Of a stretch of DNA of 64,000 bases, positions 34,688 to 43,433 are shown in pieces. The translations under genes were made by a program, and so were the position numbers. The first letter of the stretch is position 1, and every line of letters begins with the position of its first letter. The notes under the pieces are model-generated. The model ran no database searches, was not told the origin of the DNA, and was given only the letters and a program-made list of their open reading frames with translations. The DNA lies in contig JALNWK010000003.1 in NCBI GenBank assembly GCA_023230925.1, forward strand, positions 1 through 64,000, written 5' to 3'. The DNA comes from Limnochordia bacterium. GTDB lineage: Bacteria > Bacillota > Limnochordia > DUMW01.

Positions 34688-36671
34688 CTGGCAGAGGCAA
34701 GTACTGAAGAAGCTAGTGCCATCGATTGCGCGGCTATTCATTGTTTCAGATCCCGATGGACTTTTGTTCGAGGAAGAAGTATTCCATCAGATATCTGGGC
34801 AAGGTTTTCATCTTGTTACCTTCGAGGATTCCATAGCTTTCAGGTACCTATTCGAAACCAAGTATCGGCCGTATCAAAGGCGAGGGGAAGGGACTCTCAT
34901 TGTACGCTATGACGGAAAGGATTTGGACGATTTACCCGCGGATTTACTGCAAAAAGGACATCAACTTTATATCAGTCTCGGTGAGCTGTTTCCCGATCTT
35001 AATAGCGAGGTAGTTGCAGCATTGGATCGGGGTTATTTGGATCTGGTCGATGAGGCGGTCAGGGCATATTCTCCCCATAGTCTAAGTGCAAATGAAACAA
35101 AGGACTTCATTCTTAGGCATGTGTTTAAGATTGTGCCGGATTTAATCAAAACACCAGCAGATCTTTTGCATGTTCTGCTTCGTCGGCATTACTTAGGACT
35201 AAGTATCCCCAAGGTTTTGGATGAGTACTTCATTGAGGTACTACAAGGAAGTGGACGTTTCGCGGCATGGCCCCTTGAAGAGATTACCAGCAATCGGGAG
35301 CGGTTCTTCTCTTTTCTTCAGGAACGATGGCCTGTTTTCTTAGAGCATCTTGTTATTGACGGAGCTTGCGAGCGAGAAGAAAGTGCCATCTTTGGTTTAA
35401 AGGAACCGGTTCATCTTCCCTTCGATCACAGTGATGTACGGGTATACGTGGATAGTCTTTTTATCGACGGTCATTTACAGCCGGTCACTTTTAATAAAGC
35501 AGAACTACTTACGGAAAAGTGGGTCACTGTGGGGATCAAGATTGACCCTGTGGCCGACCGATTGCGGCGTTTGAAGGGTTTGACTAAGTCGATTGAGAGA
35601 AACCTTCCGGATGAACGGGCAAGACACCAAACCTGGCTGACTTTTGCGTACCGCTGGGCCGAGTTGACTACGCTCACGCTTGAGCTTATTAATGATGTCG
35701 ATCCTTCAATTCAGACTCGGTTTGAGGGTCTGCAAAGAACAGTGGATGAGAGGTTTTCGAACTGGGTAAAAACGCGTTTTGCCGGGTTATATAATCAGCC
35801 GCCCAATCCTCCGGTAATGGTCCATCATATTCCCCGTTCGCTAGCTAGGAAGTTGAGTGAGGATCCAAAGAAAAAGCTTGCTTTGATCGTGATAGATGGG
35901 TTAGCTCTTGATCAATGGCTAGTGATCAGAAATACTCTCCAAGAACAGTCACCGGGGCTTGAAATGCGGGAGAGGACTGTATTTGCGTGGTTGCCGACAA
36001 TTACACAGGTGTCTAGGCAGGCGCTTTTTGCCGGGAAGCCTCCCTTCTACTTTCCGAAGAGTATCGGGACAACAAAAAGAGAGCCGGTGCTATGGCAGCG
36101 GTTCTGGAAGGATCAAGGCCTAACTCAAGCAGCTGTCAAATATGAGAAGGGGCTTGGTCAGGTGGACGATTTAACACAAGTTCGAGAGGTAGCATCGCAA
36201 CCGACAACTCGCGTGATGGGGTTGGTGATAAATACAGTGGATAACATCATGCATGGCATGGAACTGGGAGCTTTGGGGATGCATAACCAGGTTCGTCAAT
36301 GGGCTGAGTCAGGTTATCTAGCTCGGTTAATTGCACTACTCCTTGACGAATCTTTCGAAGTCGTGTTAACCTCGGATCACGGAAGCTGTGAGGCACAAGG
36401 CCAAGGCCGACCCAATGAAGGTGTCCTTGCTGAGGCCCGGAGTGAGCGAGTACGGGTTTTTTCTAAGGAAGTTTTGCGGCAACGGGTGGCAGAAGGGTTT
36501 CCTAACAGCATTCTATGGCCTCCGGTGGGTCTGCCCGAGGACTATCTCGCGTTAATGGCGTCTGACCGTTACGCCTTTGTTCATAAGGGTAAGAGGGTGG
36601 TAGCTCATGGAGGGATCTCTCTCGAAGAAGTCATCGTTCCCTACGTACATATCCTAGGGAGGACAATATGA
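34680..36671 (+). CDS. pglZ: BREX protein PglZ (alkaline-phosphatase-fold core protein)
   Basis: PglZ is the core gene shared by all BREX types. This 663-residue protein has a helical N-terminal half of about 390 residues and then the PglZ domain, which starts at LALIVIDGLALDQW (about residue 400) and ends with VLTSDHG (about 562), both metal-binding stretches of the alkaline-phosphatase fold. The substrate of the fold in BREX is unknown. The gene overlaps both neighbours (8 nt with brxHII and 4 nt with brxA), so translation is coupled. Confidence 0.93.
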   Translation: MSNWQRQVLKKLVPSIARLFIVSDPDGLLFEEEVFHQISGQGFHLVTFEDSIAFRYLFETKYRPYQRRGEGTLIVRYDGKDLDDLPADLLQKGHQLYISLGELFPDLNSEVVAALDRGYLDLVDEAVRAYSPHSLSANETKDFILRHVFKIVPDLIKTPADLLHVLLRRHYLGLSIPKVLDEYFIEVLQGSGRFAAWPLEEITSNRERFFSFLQERWPVFLEHLVIDGACEREESAIFGLKEPVHLPFDHSDVRVYVDSLFIDGHLQPVTFNKAELLTEKWVTVGIKIDPVADRLRRLKGLTKSIERNLPDERARHQTWLTFAYRWAELTTLTLELINDVDPSIQTRFEGLQRTVDERFSNWVKTRFAGLYNQPPNPPVMVHHIPRSLARKLSEDPKKKLALIVIDGLALDQWLVIRNTLQEQSPGLEMRERTVFAWLPTITQVSRQALFAGKPPFYFPKSIGTTKREPVLWQRFWKDQGLTQAAVKYEKGLGQVDDLTQVREVASQPTTRVMGLVINTVDNIMHGMELGALGMHNQVRQWAESGYLARLIALLLDESFEVVLTSDHGSCEAQGQGRPNEGVLAEARSERVRVFSKEVLRQRVAEGFPNSILWPPVGLPEDYLALMASDRYAFVHKGKRVVAHGGISLEEVIVPYVHILGRTI

Positions 36672-37429
36672 GAGAACGCTATACTCAGATTGGTTTCGAT
36701 CGCAAAATATGTCTAGAATGGCTTGAAGATACCACGGATTTGCTATGCGCAGACAAGCAGCCTTCCGAAATATTCGAGAAGCTGGAGGAGCTTTTGCTGG
36801 ATCAAGTATCCAAAGGTAATCATGCTCCAAGGAATTCGCGAGAGAAAACCATCACGATTTTGATGCGAAGTTGGGTTAATGTCCCCAACGAGTTGACTAT
36901 GTTGCGGGATGAAGGACTTAAGATGCTACAGACTCTATCTGGTAGACAGCGGCAGTCTGTACATATGGGGATGATCATGGCAGTATATCCCTTCGTTCGG
37001 ATAGTTGCCGAGAATACGGGCAGGCTCTTGCGAATACAGGGAGTGGTCACCACATCCCAAGTTCAACGGCGTGTTCAAGAGAAATATGGGGAGCGCAGTA
37101 CTGTGGTTTACGCCGTAGGACGGGTCATAAGTAGTTTCGTTGATTGGGGGCTCCTGAGCAGGAAGGGTCGGGCGGGCAAGTATTGTCTTTCCGGTGAAGT
37201 GGAGCCCGTTGGTGAGGAGCTTACTCTTTGGTTAATGGAGGCTTTGTTACACAGCATTCCCCAAGGACAGGCCCCGCTAGAGACACTTCTAGATTTCCCA
37301 GCTTTGTTTCCATTTAAACTTACATGGCTACCGCCTCAAACGGTGAATAGGTCACAGCGTATAAGTGTTTTTAGCCACGGTCTTGACCAACAGCTCTTAA
37401 TCCTTGATACGCCAGCGACAAAATTCTAG
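36668..37429 (+). CDS. brxA: BREX protein BrxA (DUF1819 family)
   Basis: This 253-residue protein starts with a short polar stretch and has the family segment RSWVNVPNELTMLRDEGL near residue 60 and a winged-helix-like region near 120-170. BrxA is a small DNA-binding protein in type 1 BREX. In type 3 it ends the set, as here. It overlaps pglZ by 4 nt (ATGA). Its stop TAG is part of the Shine-Dalgarno-like AGGGTGA of the next gene, which links BrxA translation to the nuclease pair. Confidence 0.88.
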   Translation: MRERYTQIGFDRKICLEWLEDTTDLLCADKQPSEIFEKLEELLLDQVSKGNHAPRNSREKTITILMRSWVNVPNELTMLRDEGLKMLQTLSGRQRQSVHMGMIMAVYPFVRIVAENTGRLLRIQGVVTTSQVQRRVQEKYGERSTVVYAVGRVISSFVDWGLLSRKGRAGKYCLSGEVEPVGEELTLWLMEALLHSIPQGQAPLETLLDFPALFPFKLTWLPPQTVNRSQRISVFSHGLDQQLLILDTPATKF

Positions 37430-37439
37430 GGTGATTGAA

Positions 37440-38660
37440 TTGACTCCATTTCGTTTCATACATTTAGCAGACTGTCACTTAGATGCGCCTTATGCCACCA
37501 AGAATCAGAGGATCAGAAGGCTTCTGCTGGATGCAGCCTATGCATCATTTCAGAATGCAGTAGCACTGGCTCTGGAAGAACAGGTCCATGCTTTTCTGAT
37601 TGCCGGAGACCTCTTCGATGAAAACTATCTGTCCTTTCGTGGTGAACGCATGCTGATGGAGAATCTAGCCCGTTTGGTTGAGGCGGGGATTAGTGTGATT
37701 TATGTGACAGGTAACCATGATCATGGGGGACCGGACTCCAAGGCCACGAACCTACTGTGGCCAGATATTCATGTTATAGATGATGCTTTCGAAGTGGTGG
37801 AGGTACAAAGGGGAGGAGAGCTAGTTGGTGTTGTCGGTGGAATGGGGCATAGCTCACCGAAAACCCTAGATAACCTAGCAGCAATGTTTCCCAAACTAGA
37901 TTACGATGTGCCTACTGTAGGTCTGCTGCATTGTCAAGTGGCAGCTAGTGTGTCACCCAAAGAGCCCTATGCACCCTGTACCAGAAATGATCTTAAAGAC
38001 AAAGGTTATGACTACTGGGCTTTGGGCCATATTCATAAACCACAGCAGGTTTTGGAACAACCCCTAGCTCACTATTCCGGTAGCCTGATCGGAAACAACC
38101 CCAAGGAGGATGGTCCCCGGGGTGTGCTATTGGTGGAACTAACAAAGGACTTTGGTCGGGTACAATTTGGACCTACGGCACCGATCCAATGGCTAAGACT
38201 AGAGCCGGATCTAAAAGATGTGACCAACTTTGCTCAGTTGATTGAGAGACTGCCAAGCCTAGTTCCCATTAAACCCGGTAAGTTACTGGTAAGAATCGAG
38301 TTTTCCGGGCCAAGCCCTTTAAGTCAGGAAATAAGAAGGGTGGCGGCTGATGCGGCGGAATGGGAGGATTTGGCTGAACAGATTACAGAATCAACTGGGG
38401 CCCTAGCTGTAGAGCTTAAGCTAGGCACATTAAGTGGCTTAAAGGACCCCGCGGAGTATAAAAATGCTCCCCATGTTTTGGCCGAAGCCCTCGCCATTTT
38501 CGAGGAGCTTGAGCGGAATCCGGAGGATGCTTTGGGATTGTTACCCAACCTAGCAGGAGTCCGGGAGGGTTTTGTGGATGAGGGGAATCGGAGGGAGTAT
38601 CTAGTGGAACTGCTTTGTAACCTAGATCAAGAGTTGACCCTAAAAATGGTCAAGGAATGA
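37440..38660 (+). CDS. yhaO: YhaO-type DNA repair exonuclease (SbcD/Mre11-like)
   Basis: This roughly 405-residue calcineurin-like phosphoesterase has all five metal-site motifs of Mre11/SbcD: LADCHLD (about residue 8), IAGDLFDE (about 54), VTGNHDHGG (about 89), LLHCQ (about 162) and ALGHIHKPQ (about 192). Such proteins cut DNA ends or hairpins as nucleases with a Rad50-like ATPase. TTG 37440 is chosen because AGGGTGA lies 5 nt before it, overlapping the brxA stop; GTG 37431 in frame is the alternative. The Rad50-like partner follows after 7 nt. The tight fit to brxA suggests that the nuclease is part of the BREX transcript. Confidence 0.87.
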   Translation: MTPFRFIHLADCHLDAPYATKNQRIRRLLLDAAYASFQNAVALALEEQVHAFLIAGDLFDENYLSFRGERMLMENLARLVEAGISVIYVTGNHDHGGPDSKATNLLWPDIHVIDDAFEVVEVQRGGELVGVVGGMGHSSPKTLDNLAAMFPKLDYDVPTVGLLHCQVAASVSPKEPYAPCTRNDLKDKGYDYWALGHIHKPQQVLEQPLAHYSGSLIGNNPKEDGPRGVLLVELTKDFGRVQFGPTAPIQWLRLEPDLKDVTNFAQLIERLPSLVPIKPGKLLVRIEFSGPSPLSQEIRRVAADAAEWEDLAEQITESTGALAVELKLGTLSGLKDPAEYKNAPHVLAEALAIFEELERNPEDALGLLPNLAGVREGFVDEGNRREYLVELLCNLDQELTLKMVKE

Positions 38661-38667
38661 GGGAAAC

Positions 38668-41244
38668 ATGCGGGTATCAGAGATTGAAATTGCAGCCTTT
38701 GGACTTTTTACTGATCTGAAGCTCTGCCTAAAGGACAGTAATCTGATCCTGATCCACGGCTCAAATGAGGCGGGTAAATCCACTCTGTTTGCTTTCCTCT
38801 CTACTATGCTCTATGGATTTTCTCCGGCTAATCAAGCTCAGCACCCTTATGTGCCATGGACTGGTGGTCGTCCTGAGGGTGCAGTGGAACTGGTCTTGGC
38901 CGATGGAAGTAGCTACCGGGTGGAACGAAACCTTGCCTCCCGTCCAGCGGGCACCTTGATTAAAGAAGGAAAGACCGTATCCCTTAGGAACCGGGCTGTC
39001 CCCTGGGTAGAGCAGATTCCTAAGGGGTTGTTTGAAGAGATCTATATGCTTACCCAAGCCCAAATGCAGTTATTTGGACCTAGAACCTGGGAGCAGATCG
39101 GTGATCAGCTGGTGACAGGGATTGGGACCAGTTTTCTAGAACCAGTCAGCAAGGTGGCCGAGGAGACCTTTAAAGAGGCTCGGAGCCTATGGCGGGAAGA
39201 TCGACGCCGGAGTAAGTCCCGGGATCTCACAGAGAGAATCAAGGCCCTTAGAGAACAACGAAAAGAATTGGTAACCGTACAAGACGATTTGAGAAGAAAT
39301 AATGCCGAAGAAGAAAGGATTCTGGGTCTGGCCCAGCGACTCCGCAAGGAAAGGGACGAGCTAACAGCTTTCCTGAAGGAGGCTGTTCATCTTCAACCGG
39401 CCTATGAGCAACTGCAGCGCATCGAACGGCTATCCGAGACACCGTGGAAAGAAGAAGTACAGTCTTTGCCACCGGAGATTGGGGATCGGTTTCAAGAGAT
39501 TCTCAGGGAGCTAGAGACGGTCGAAGCACAGATGAAAACACTAGCAAGAGAGATTGAGGAGCTGCCACCCCTTGCACCGGTTTTAGGACAAGCCCTCGCC
39601 TTGGAAGAGGAGATTAGTACATTAAAACAGCAAGAACCTCTTTATGCTCAAAAGCAAGAGGACATGCAAAGGTTAGTCCAGGAAAGAACGATTCTCGAAG
39701 AGCAAATGGCTAGCTTGGAAAAGGCCTGTGGATCAAGCCTCACTGAGAGACTGGCCCTTGTGGAGCGGGAAGTCCTAGAAGGAATAATTGCTCGGATCAG
39801 GCAGCTTAATGGCAGTATTCACGGGGATGCAAAACCGAAAGGCTCTCTGGGCTGGCTATCCCTTGGACTAGCCATAATCCTTACGTTGTTGGGTGTTAGG
39901 TTATCTCCTTGGTTTTATCTGGGCTCGGTTCCCTTGTGGGGGTTTGCCGTGGGCAGGCTTTTGGTCTGGCGGGAGTGGCGAAAACGTACGGATTTGCTCA
40001 TCCGGGCAAGGCGGGATGAGATTGTCCGCTTGGGCGCCCTTACCATGCTACCGGAGTCTGCCTGCGCGGATGAGACGATGCTAGATGAGATTCTACGACT
40101 CTATGATTGCTATGAGGAACACGTTTCCCAAACTTCAGCAATCAAGGAACTAGAGGAATTACTGGAATGCTTCACTTCTTCAATTAGTGGCGTTGGAAAG
40201 GGGCTTGGCTTGGAAGGTCCCCCTGCGGAACAACTGGTAAGGATGTGGCATCTTCTTGAACGGGCCAAAGAGGCTAAGCGGGAAAGCACCCTAATGAAGG
40301 AGCGCACGGCGCAAAAACGAGCGGTGCTTGCGGCACGACAGGACTACTTAAAGGAGCGGTATGCCCAGTATCAGGAGGTACTAGGTCGCATCGGTGAGGG
40401 TGATTTAGAGCAGGGTCTGCTCAAAGCCCAAAGGGTGCAAGCAGATTTACAGACCGCCACAGTGTTAACACAGCAGTTACAAGAATCGTACCATGATCTT
40501 GAGGAACTCCGCCGGAGGATCGCCCTAGGGGAACAGGAGGGCATCTTGTGCCCGTCCAAGGTAAGCAAGGCCCAGGAAAGGTTATCCGCCATTGAAAGGG
40601 ACGGAGGTCTTTTGGATAGATGCAAGGAAGCCCTGGCCAAACTTGCCATAGAAAAGGCTAGCCTGGAAAGACATACGACCCTTGCAGAAGTAGATAGTGA
40701 GATCGCAGCCTGTATCGAAGAGTTACAGGAGACTGCTTTTATGCGGGATCGTCTCGAACTTACCGGAGCCATCTTACTTGAGGCAGAGCGGCGCTTTCGC
40801 GAAAAGCATCAACCAAGTGTACTGAAGATCGCCAGTTCTTACTTAGAGAAGATTACCCAGGGGCGATATACCCAAGTTTTCTTCGAAGAAGGTTCTCCTC
40901 CCCAACTGGTGGTGAGAAGGACCGGGATCTATGCCCCTATTCCCATTAAAAGCCTAAGCCAAGGGACCCAGGACCAGGTGCAGTTTTGCTTAAGGTTAGC
41001 GATTGCCGAGCATTTGGATGGGGCCCATGAACCATTGCCCATTTTCCTTGATGAGATCTTTGTTAACTGGGATCGGGCAAGGGTAATACAGGCTAAGTCA
41101 TTGGTGAAAGAGGTTAGCAAAAAGCGACAGATCTTTATCTTCACGTGCCATGAGTGGTTTGCGGAGTTATTGACCAAAAATCTTCCGGTTTGTTCCATTA
41201 GTCTGGATCAAAGGATGGGGGTCGCTCAGAGCGAGGGATCGTAG
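38668..41244 (+). CDS. yhaN: YhaN-type AAA ATPase (SbcC/Rad50-like) with a membrane hairpin
   Basis: This 858-residue ABC-type ATPase has Walker A HGSNEAGKST near residue 30, then long coiled-coil regions (about 190-390 and 450-720), the signature LSQGTQDQVQFCLRLAIAEHL near 761 and Walker B IFLDEIFVNWD near 791. In the middle (about 393-437) two hydrophobic stretches, LGWLSLGLAIILTLLGVRL and YLGSVPLWGFAVGRLLVW, are separated by a short loop. They form a likely transmembrane hairpin where Rad50 has its zinc hook. Such hairpins occur in YhaN-like proteins. Together with YhaO it could form a membrane-bound end-processing nuclease. Start ATG 38668 follows GAGGGAAAC. Confidence 0.9.
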   Translation: MRVSEIEIAAFGLFTDLKLCLKDSNLILIHGSNEAGKSTLFAFLSTMLYGFSPANQAQHPYVPWTGGRPEGAVELVLADGSSYRVERNLASRPAGTLIKEGKTVSLRNRAVPWVEQIPKGLFEEIYMLTQAQMQLFGPRTWEQIGDQLVTGIGTSFLEPVSKVAEETFKEARSLWREDRRRSKSRDLTERIKALREQRKELVTVQDDLRRNNAEEERILGLAQRLRKERDELTAFLKEAVHLQPAYEQLQRIERLSETPWKEEVQSLPPEIGDRFQEILRELETVEAQMKTLAREIEELPPLAPVLGQALALEEEISTLKQQEPLYAQKQEDMQRLVQERTILEEQMASLEKACGSSLTERLALVEREVLEGIIARIRQLNGSIHGDAKPKGSLGWLSLGLAIILTLLGVRLSPWFYLGSVPLWGFAVGRLLVWREWRKRTDLLIRARRDEIVRLGALTMLPESACADETMLDEILRLYDCYEEHVSQTSAIKELEELLECFTSSISGVGKGLGLEGPPAEQLVRMWHLLERAKEAKRESTLMKERTAQKRAVLAARQDYLKERYAQYQEVLGRIGEGDLEQGLLKAQRVQADLQTATVLTQQLQESYHDLEELRRRIALGEQEGILCPSKVSKAQERLSAIERDGGLLDRCKEALAKLAIEKASLERHTTLAEVDSEIAACIEELQETAFMRDRLELTGAILLEAERRFREKHQPSVLKIASSYLEKITQGRYTQVFFEEGSPPQLVVRRTGIYAPIPIKSLSQGTQDQVQFCLRLAIAEHLDGAHEPLPIFLDEIFVNWDRARVIQAKSLVKEVSKKRQIFIFTCHEWFAELLTKNLPVCSISLDQRMGVAQSEGS

Positions 41245-41338
41245 CTACAAAGCATGCAAAAGATACGCAGCGGACAGGAATAAGTGTTATGATCAAGAAT
41301 AGTTAAGCAGGATGAAAATCTAGCATCAGGGTGAGACC

Positions 41339-41827
41339 ATGGAGTATGGTGAAGAGGGCTACACGTTAATGGAATTGATGATTGTGATCTCAGTGGCTAG
41401 TATTCTAGGGGCGATGATCCTCCTGGTAGTATACTCCGGTGCCTTGGTACCTAGGCAGATTACTAGTTGGTATGATAGTGAGAGAAATCTTGCTGTGGTG
41501 ATGCGTGAGATCTCCTATGGCTTTATGGGTAAAGACGGTGCTTATCCTGGATTAATGCAGGCCAGTGAGGCGATGGTGCCTATGGATGGTGCAGGGATTT
41601 CCTACCGGGATTCGGAGGGGATAGAGGTCACCTACACTCTAGAATGGAATATACTGTATAGATCCTATGGTGAAGAGTGTGTTGCGGTATTATCCGATGT
41701 TGCTGCTGTTTCCTTTACCATTGATGAACAGGGACTGGTGGAGATTGTACTGGAGTTGAGCAAAGTGGGGAACAAACCGCTACGGGCTTTGCAGTACATT
41801 GCCCTGCGTAATGCCCAGGGAGGATGA
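41339..41827 (+). CDS. Type IV prepilin-like (minor pseudopilin) protein
   Basis: The 162-residue protein starts with EEGYTLMELMIVISVASILGA, cut here to 20 residues: a prepilin leader and N-terminal helix. Cleavage by prepilin peptidase after the glycine would leave a methylated tyrosine or aromatic residue and a glutamate at position 5. The rest is a small beta-rich domain with no known relative I can name. AGGGTGAG precedes ATG 41339. A second prepilin gene follows 7 nt after, so the two form a pair; the assembly machinery (ATPase, PilC) is not in the window. Confidence 0.85.
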   Translation: MEYGEEGYTLMELMIVISVASILGAMILLVVYSGALVPRQITSWYDSERNLAVVMREISYGFMGKDGAYPGLMQASEAMVPMDGAGISYRDSEGIEVTYTLEWNILYRSYGEECVAVLSDVAAVSFTIDEQGLVEIVLELSKVGNKPLRALQYIALRNAQGG

Positions 41828-41834
41828 CCCCTAT

Positions 41835-42185
41835 ATGGAACATCGAGATGCGGGCTTTACCATTGTAGAGATTATGGTTGTCATTCTGTTGGTAGGGATC
41901 ATCTTTCCACCAATGTATGCGTTAATCGGGACGATTAATCGCAGTATGCAGCTTACCTCCGACCAAGCCGAAGCTTATCGGTTAATCCAAAGTGTTGCCG
42001 ACTACACCAAGAGTAAAGGCAAACTTCCCCCCCAGGATACCCTCAGAAATCTATCTTCAAGGCTTACGGTTGTGCTTACCACCGCCGAGACCGACCTTGA
42101 GGATCTACGGAAGACAACGATTACTATACAAAGACTTGAACGGGAGATTGCCTCCTACAGCTTTCTTTGGCGATCCTTCGAGTAG
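41835..42185 (+). CDS. Second type IV prepilin-like protein
   Basis: This 116-residue protein has a short leader and the prepilin motif AGFTIVEIMVVILLVGIIF, with cleavage after the glycine and the usual glutamate at +5. The soluble part is helical and small. AGGGAGG lies 11 nt before ATG 41835. An earlier frame start at 41799 overlaps the first gene and is less likely. It pairs with the upstream prepilin and ends 9 nt before the convergent DUF362 gene ends. Without the assembly genes nearby its role (competence, secretion or adhesion) is open. Confidence 0.83.
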   Translation: MEHRDAGFTIVEIMVVILLVGIIFPPMYALIGTINRSMQLTSDQAEAYRLIQSVADYTKSKGKLPPQDTLRNLSSRLTVVLTTAETDLEDLRKTTITIQRLEREIASYSFLWRSFE

Positions 42186-42194
42186 TAGTAATTC

Positions 42195-43280
42195 TCAATT
42201 AGATCCAGTAGTCTCCTCTAAGAAACGCAGTATGTCTAGGGCCTGGGGAGGGCAACCAGGCAAATGCTTAGGAAAGCTCCGGGTGCAGGACCCAATGCCG
42301 ATTTGTGTACCCTTTTGTTTTTTGTATCCTTGCCCGATGACGATTCTCTGATTCTGGGGCCAAGGACCATGCCTTTTTTCATATCTGTGCAGGGCATGGA
42401 GCAGACTGCCGTAACAAGCAGAGCAGGCATCCTTTGCATCCACATATTTGCCAAGACGCTGATGTATGCGCGTGGACTGAGTATTATTGATTTGGCCTGG
42501 AGTACCAAACTCTTGTATTGTATAGTCTCGCGTACCAACTTGTAGCTTTTCGGCGAGCAGAATGTATTCTATCTCCGGGGGTTCATAGCCAAGGAGCCTT
42601 GCGGCGTAGGCATCGATGGCCACCGGATCGGTGCCACAGATGATCCGGTCCATGGCCACAGGGTTTCCACCTTCCTCGAAGGTAAGATCCCCGGCTAAGG
42701 CGTCAACCACAATGAGGTGCTGAGGGAGTAGTTTGTTTAAGAGGGCAATCGGTTGATGTAGGCCAAGGGTATGGAAGCGACGCTTTTCTCGATCGGGAAT
42801 ACATCCTTTAAGGTTTTTCAAAGCACAGGTAATTTTGGTTTGACAATGGGCTTTTAATACCGGCATATTGATTAGGAAATCTACTTCTAAGGGAGAGGTA
42901 CAGACCTCGATCCAGGTATCACCGTCCATGAGCTTTCGGGTTGTATCCTTTTTTAGATCAACTAATGGTACTTGATAGTGTTGACTCAGTTCATTGTAGC
43001 CACATACTTCAAAGGCCCTTTTGGTGCTATCGCCTACCCAAGAGCCTTCCATGATCGAGATGTCTTTGACGCCGTGGTCTTGGAGGTACTCAATTAATGA
43101 GGCCACTAATCTAGGATCGGTGGTGGCTCCACTGTCCGCAGGCTTTGCCACCACGAGGTTTGGCTTGATTCCCACCTTAGTGGAAGGGTGGAGCTCCCTG
43201 CCGATTTCCATCTGATCTAGGATGTACCAGAGTCTTTCTTGAATCTGGTTGACGTCATAGTGCACTAGAATCTGTTCCAT
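42195..43280 (-). CDS. DUF362 family protein
   Basis: The 361-residue protein belongs to DUF362, a family often fused to ferredoxin domains. It has GIKPNLVVAKPADSGATTDP near residue 40, NMPVLKAHCQTKITCALKNL (a segment of about 150) and GTDPVAIDAYAARLLG near residue 220. The C-terminal part has CSACYGSLLHAL and GIGSCTRSF....GCPP, a four-cysteine set, instead of a clear 4Fe-4S ferredoxin. The function of the family is unknown. AGGAGGGG lies 5 nt before ATG 43280. Its promoter faces that of the TPM gene. Confidence 0.85.
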   Translation of the reverse strand: MEQILVHYDVNQIQERLWYILDQMEIGRELHPSTKVGIKPNLVVAKPADSGATTDPRLVASLIEYLQDHGVKDISIMEGSWVGDSTKRAFEVCGYNELSQHYQVPLVDLKKDTTRKLMDGDTWIEVCTSPLEVDFLINMPVLKAHCQTKITCALKNLKGCIPDREKRRFHTLGLHQPIALLNKLLPQHLIVVDALAGDLTFEEGGNPVAMDRIICGTDPVAIDAYAARLLGYEPPEIEYILLAEKLQVGTRDYTIQEFGTPGQINNTQSTRIHQRLGKYVDAKDACSACYGSLLHALHRYEKRHGPWPQNQRIVIGQGYKKQKGTQIGIGSCTRSFPKHLPGCPPQALDILRFLEETTGSN

Positions 43281-43433
43281 GGGATCCCCTCCTGTTTTAG
43301 CACTAGTCTAGCAAATGGAAGGGCGCAAAGCAAATAATCATGCCAGACTTTCGCTCTTTCCCCAGGGGTCTTAATATGGTATAGTTGTTCGTAGTTACGG
43401 TTAGTTACACTTTGCCGAAGGGGTGGCGCATGC

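Noticed and set aside
24907..37429. DISARM or type 1/2 BREX as alternatives
   Set aside because: Helicase plus methylase could suggest DISARM, but BrxF, BrxC, PglZ and BrxA are present and the order is that of type 3; BrxB, BrxL, PglW and Drm genes are absent.
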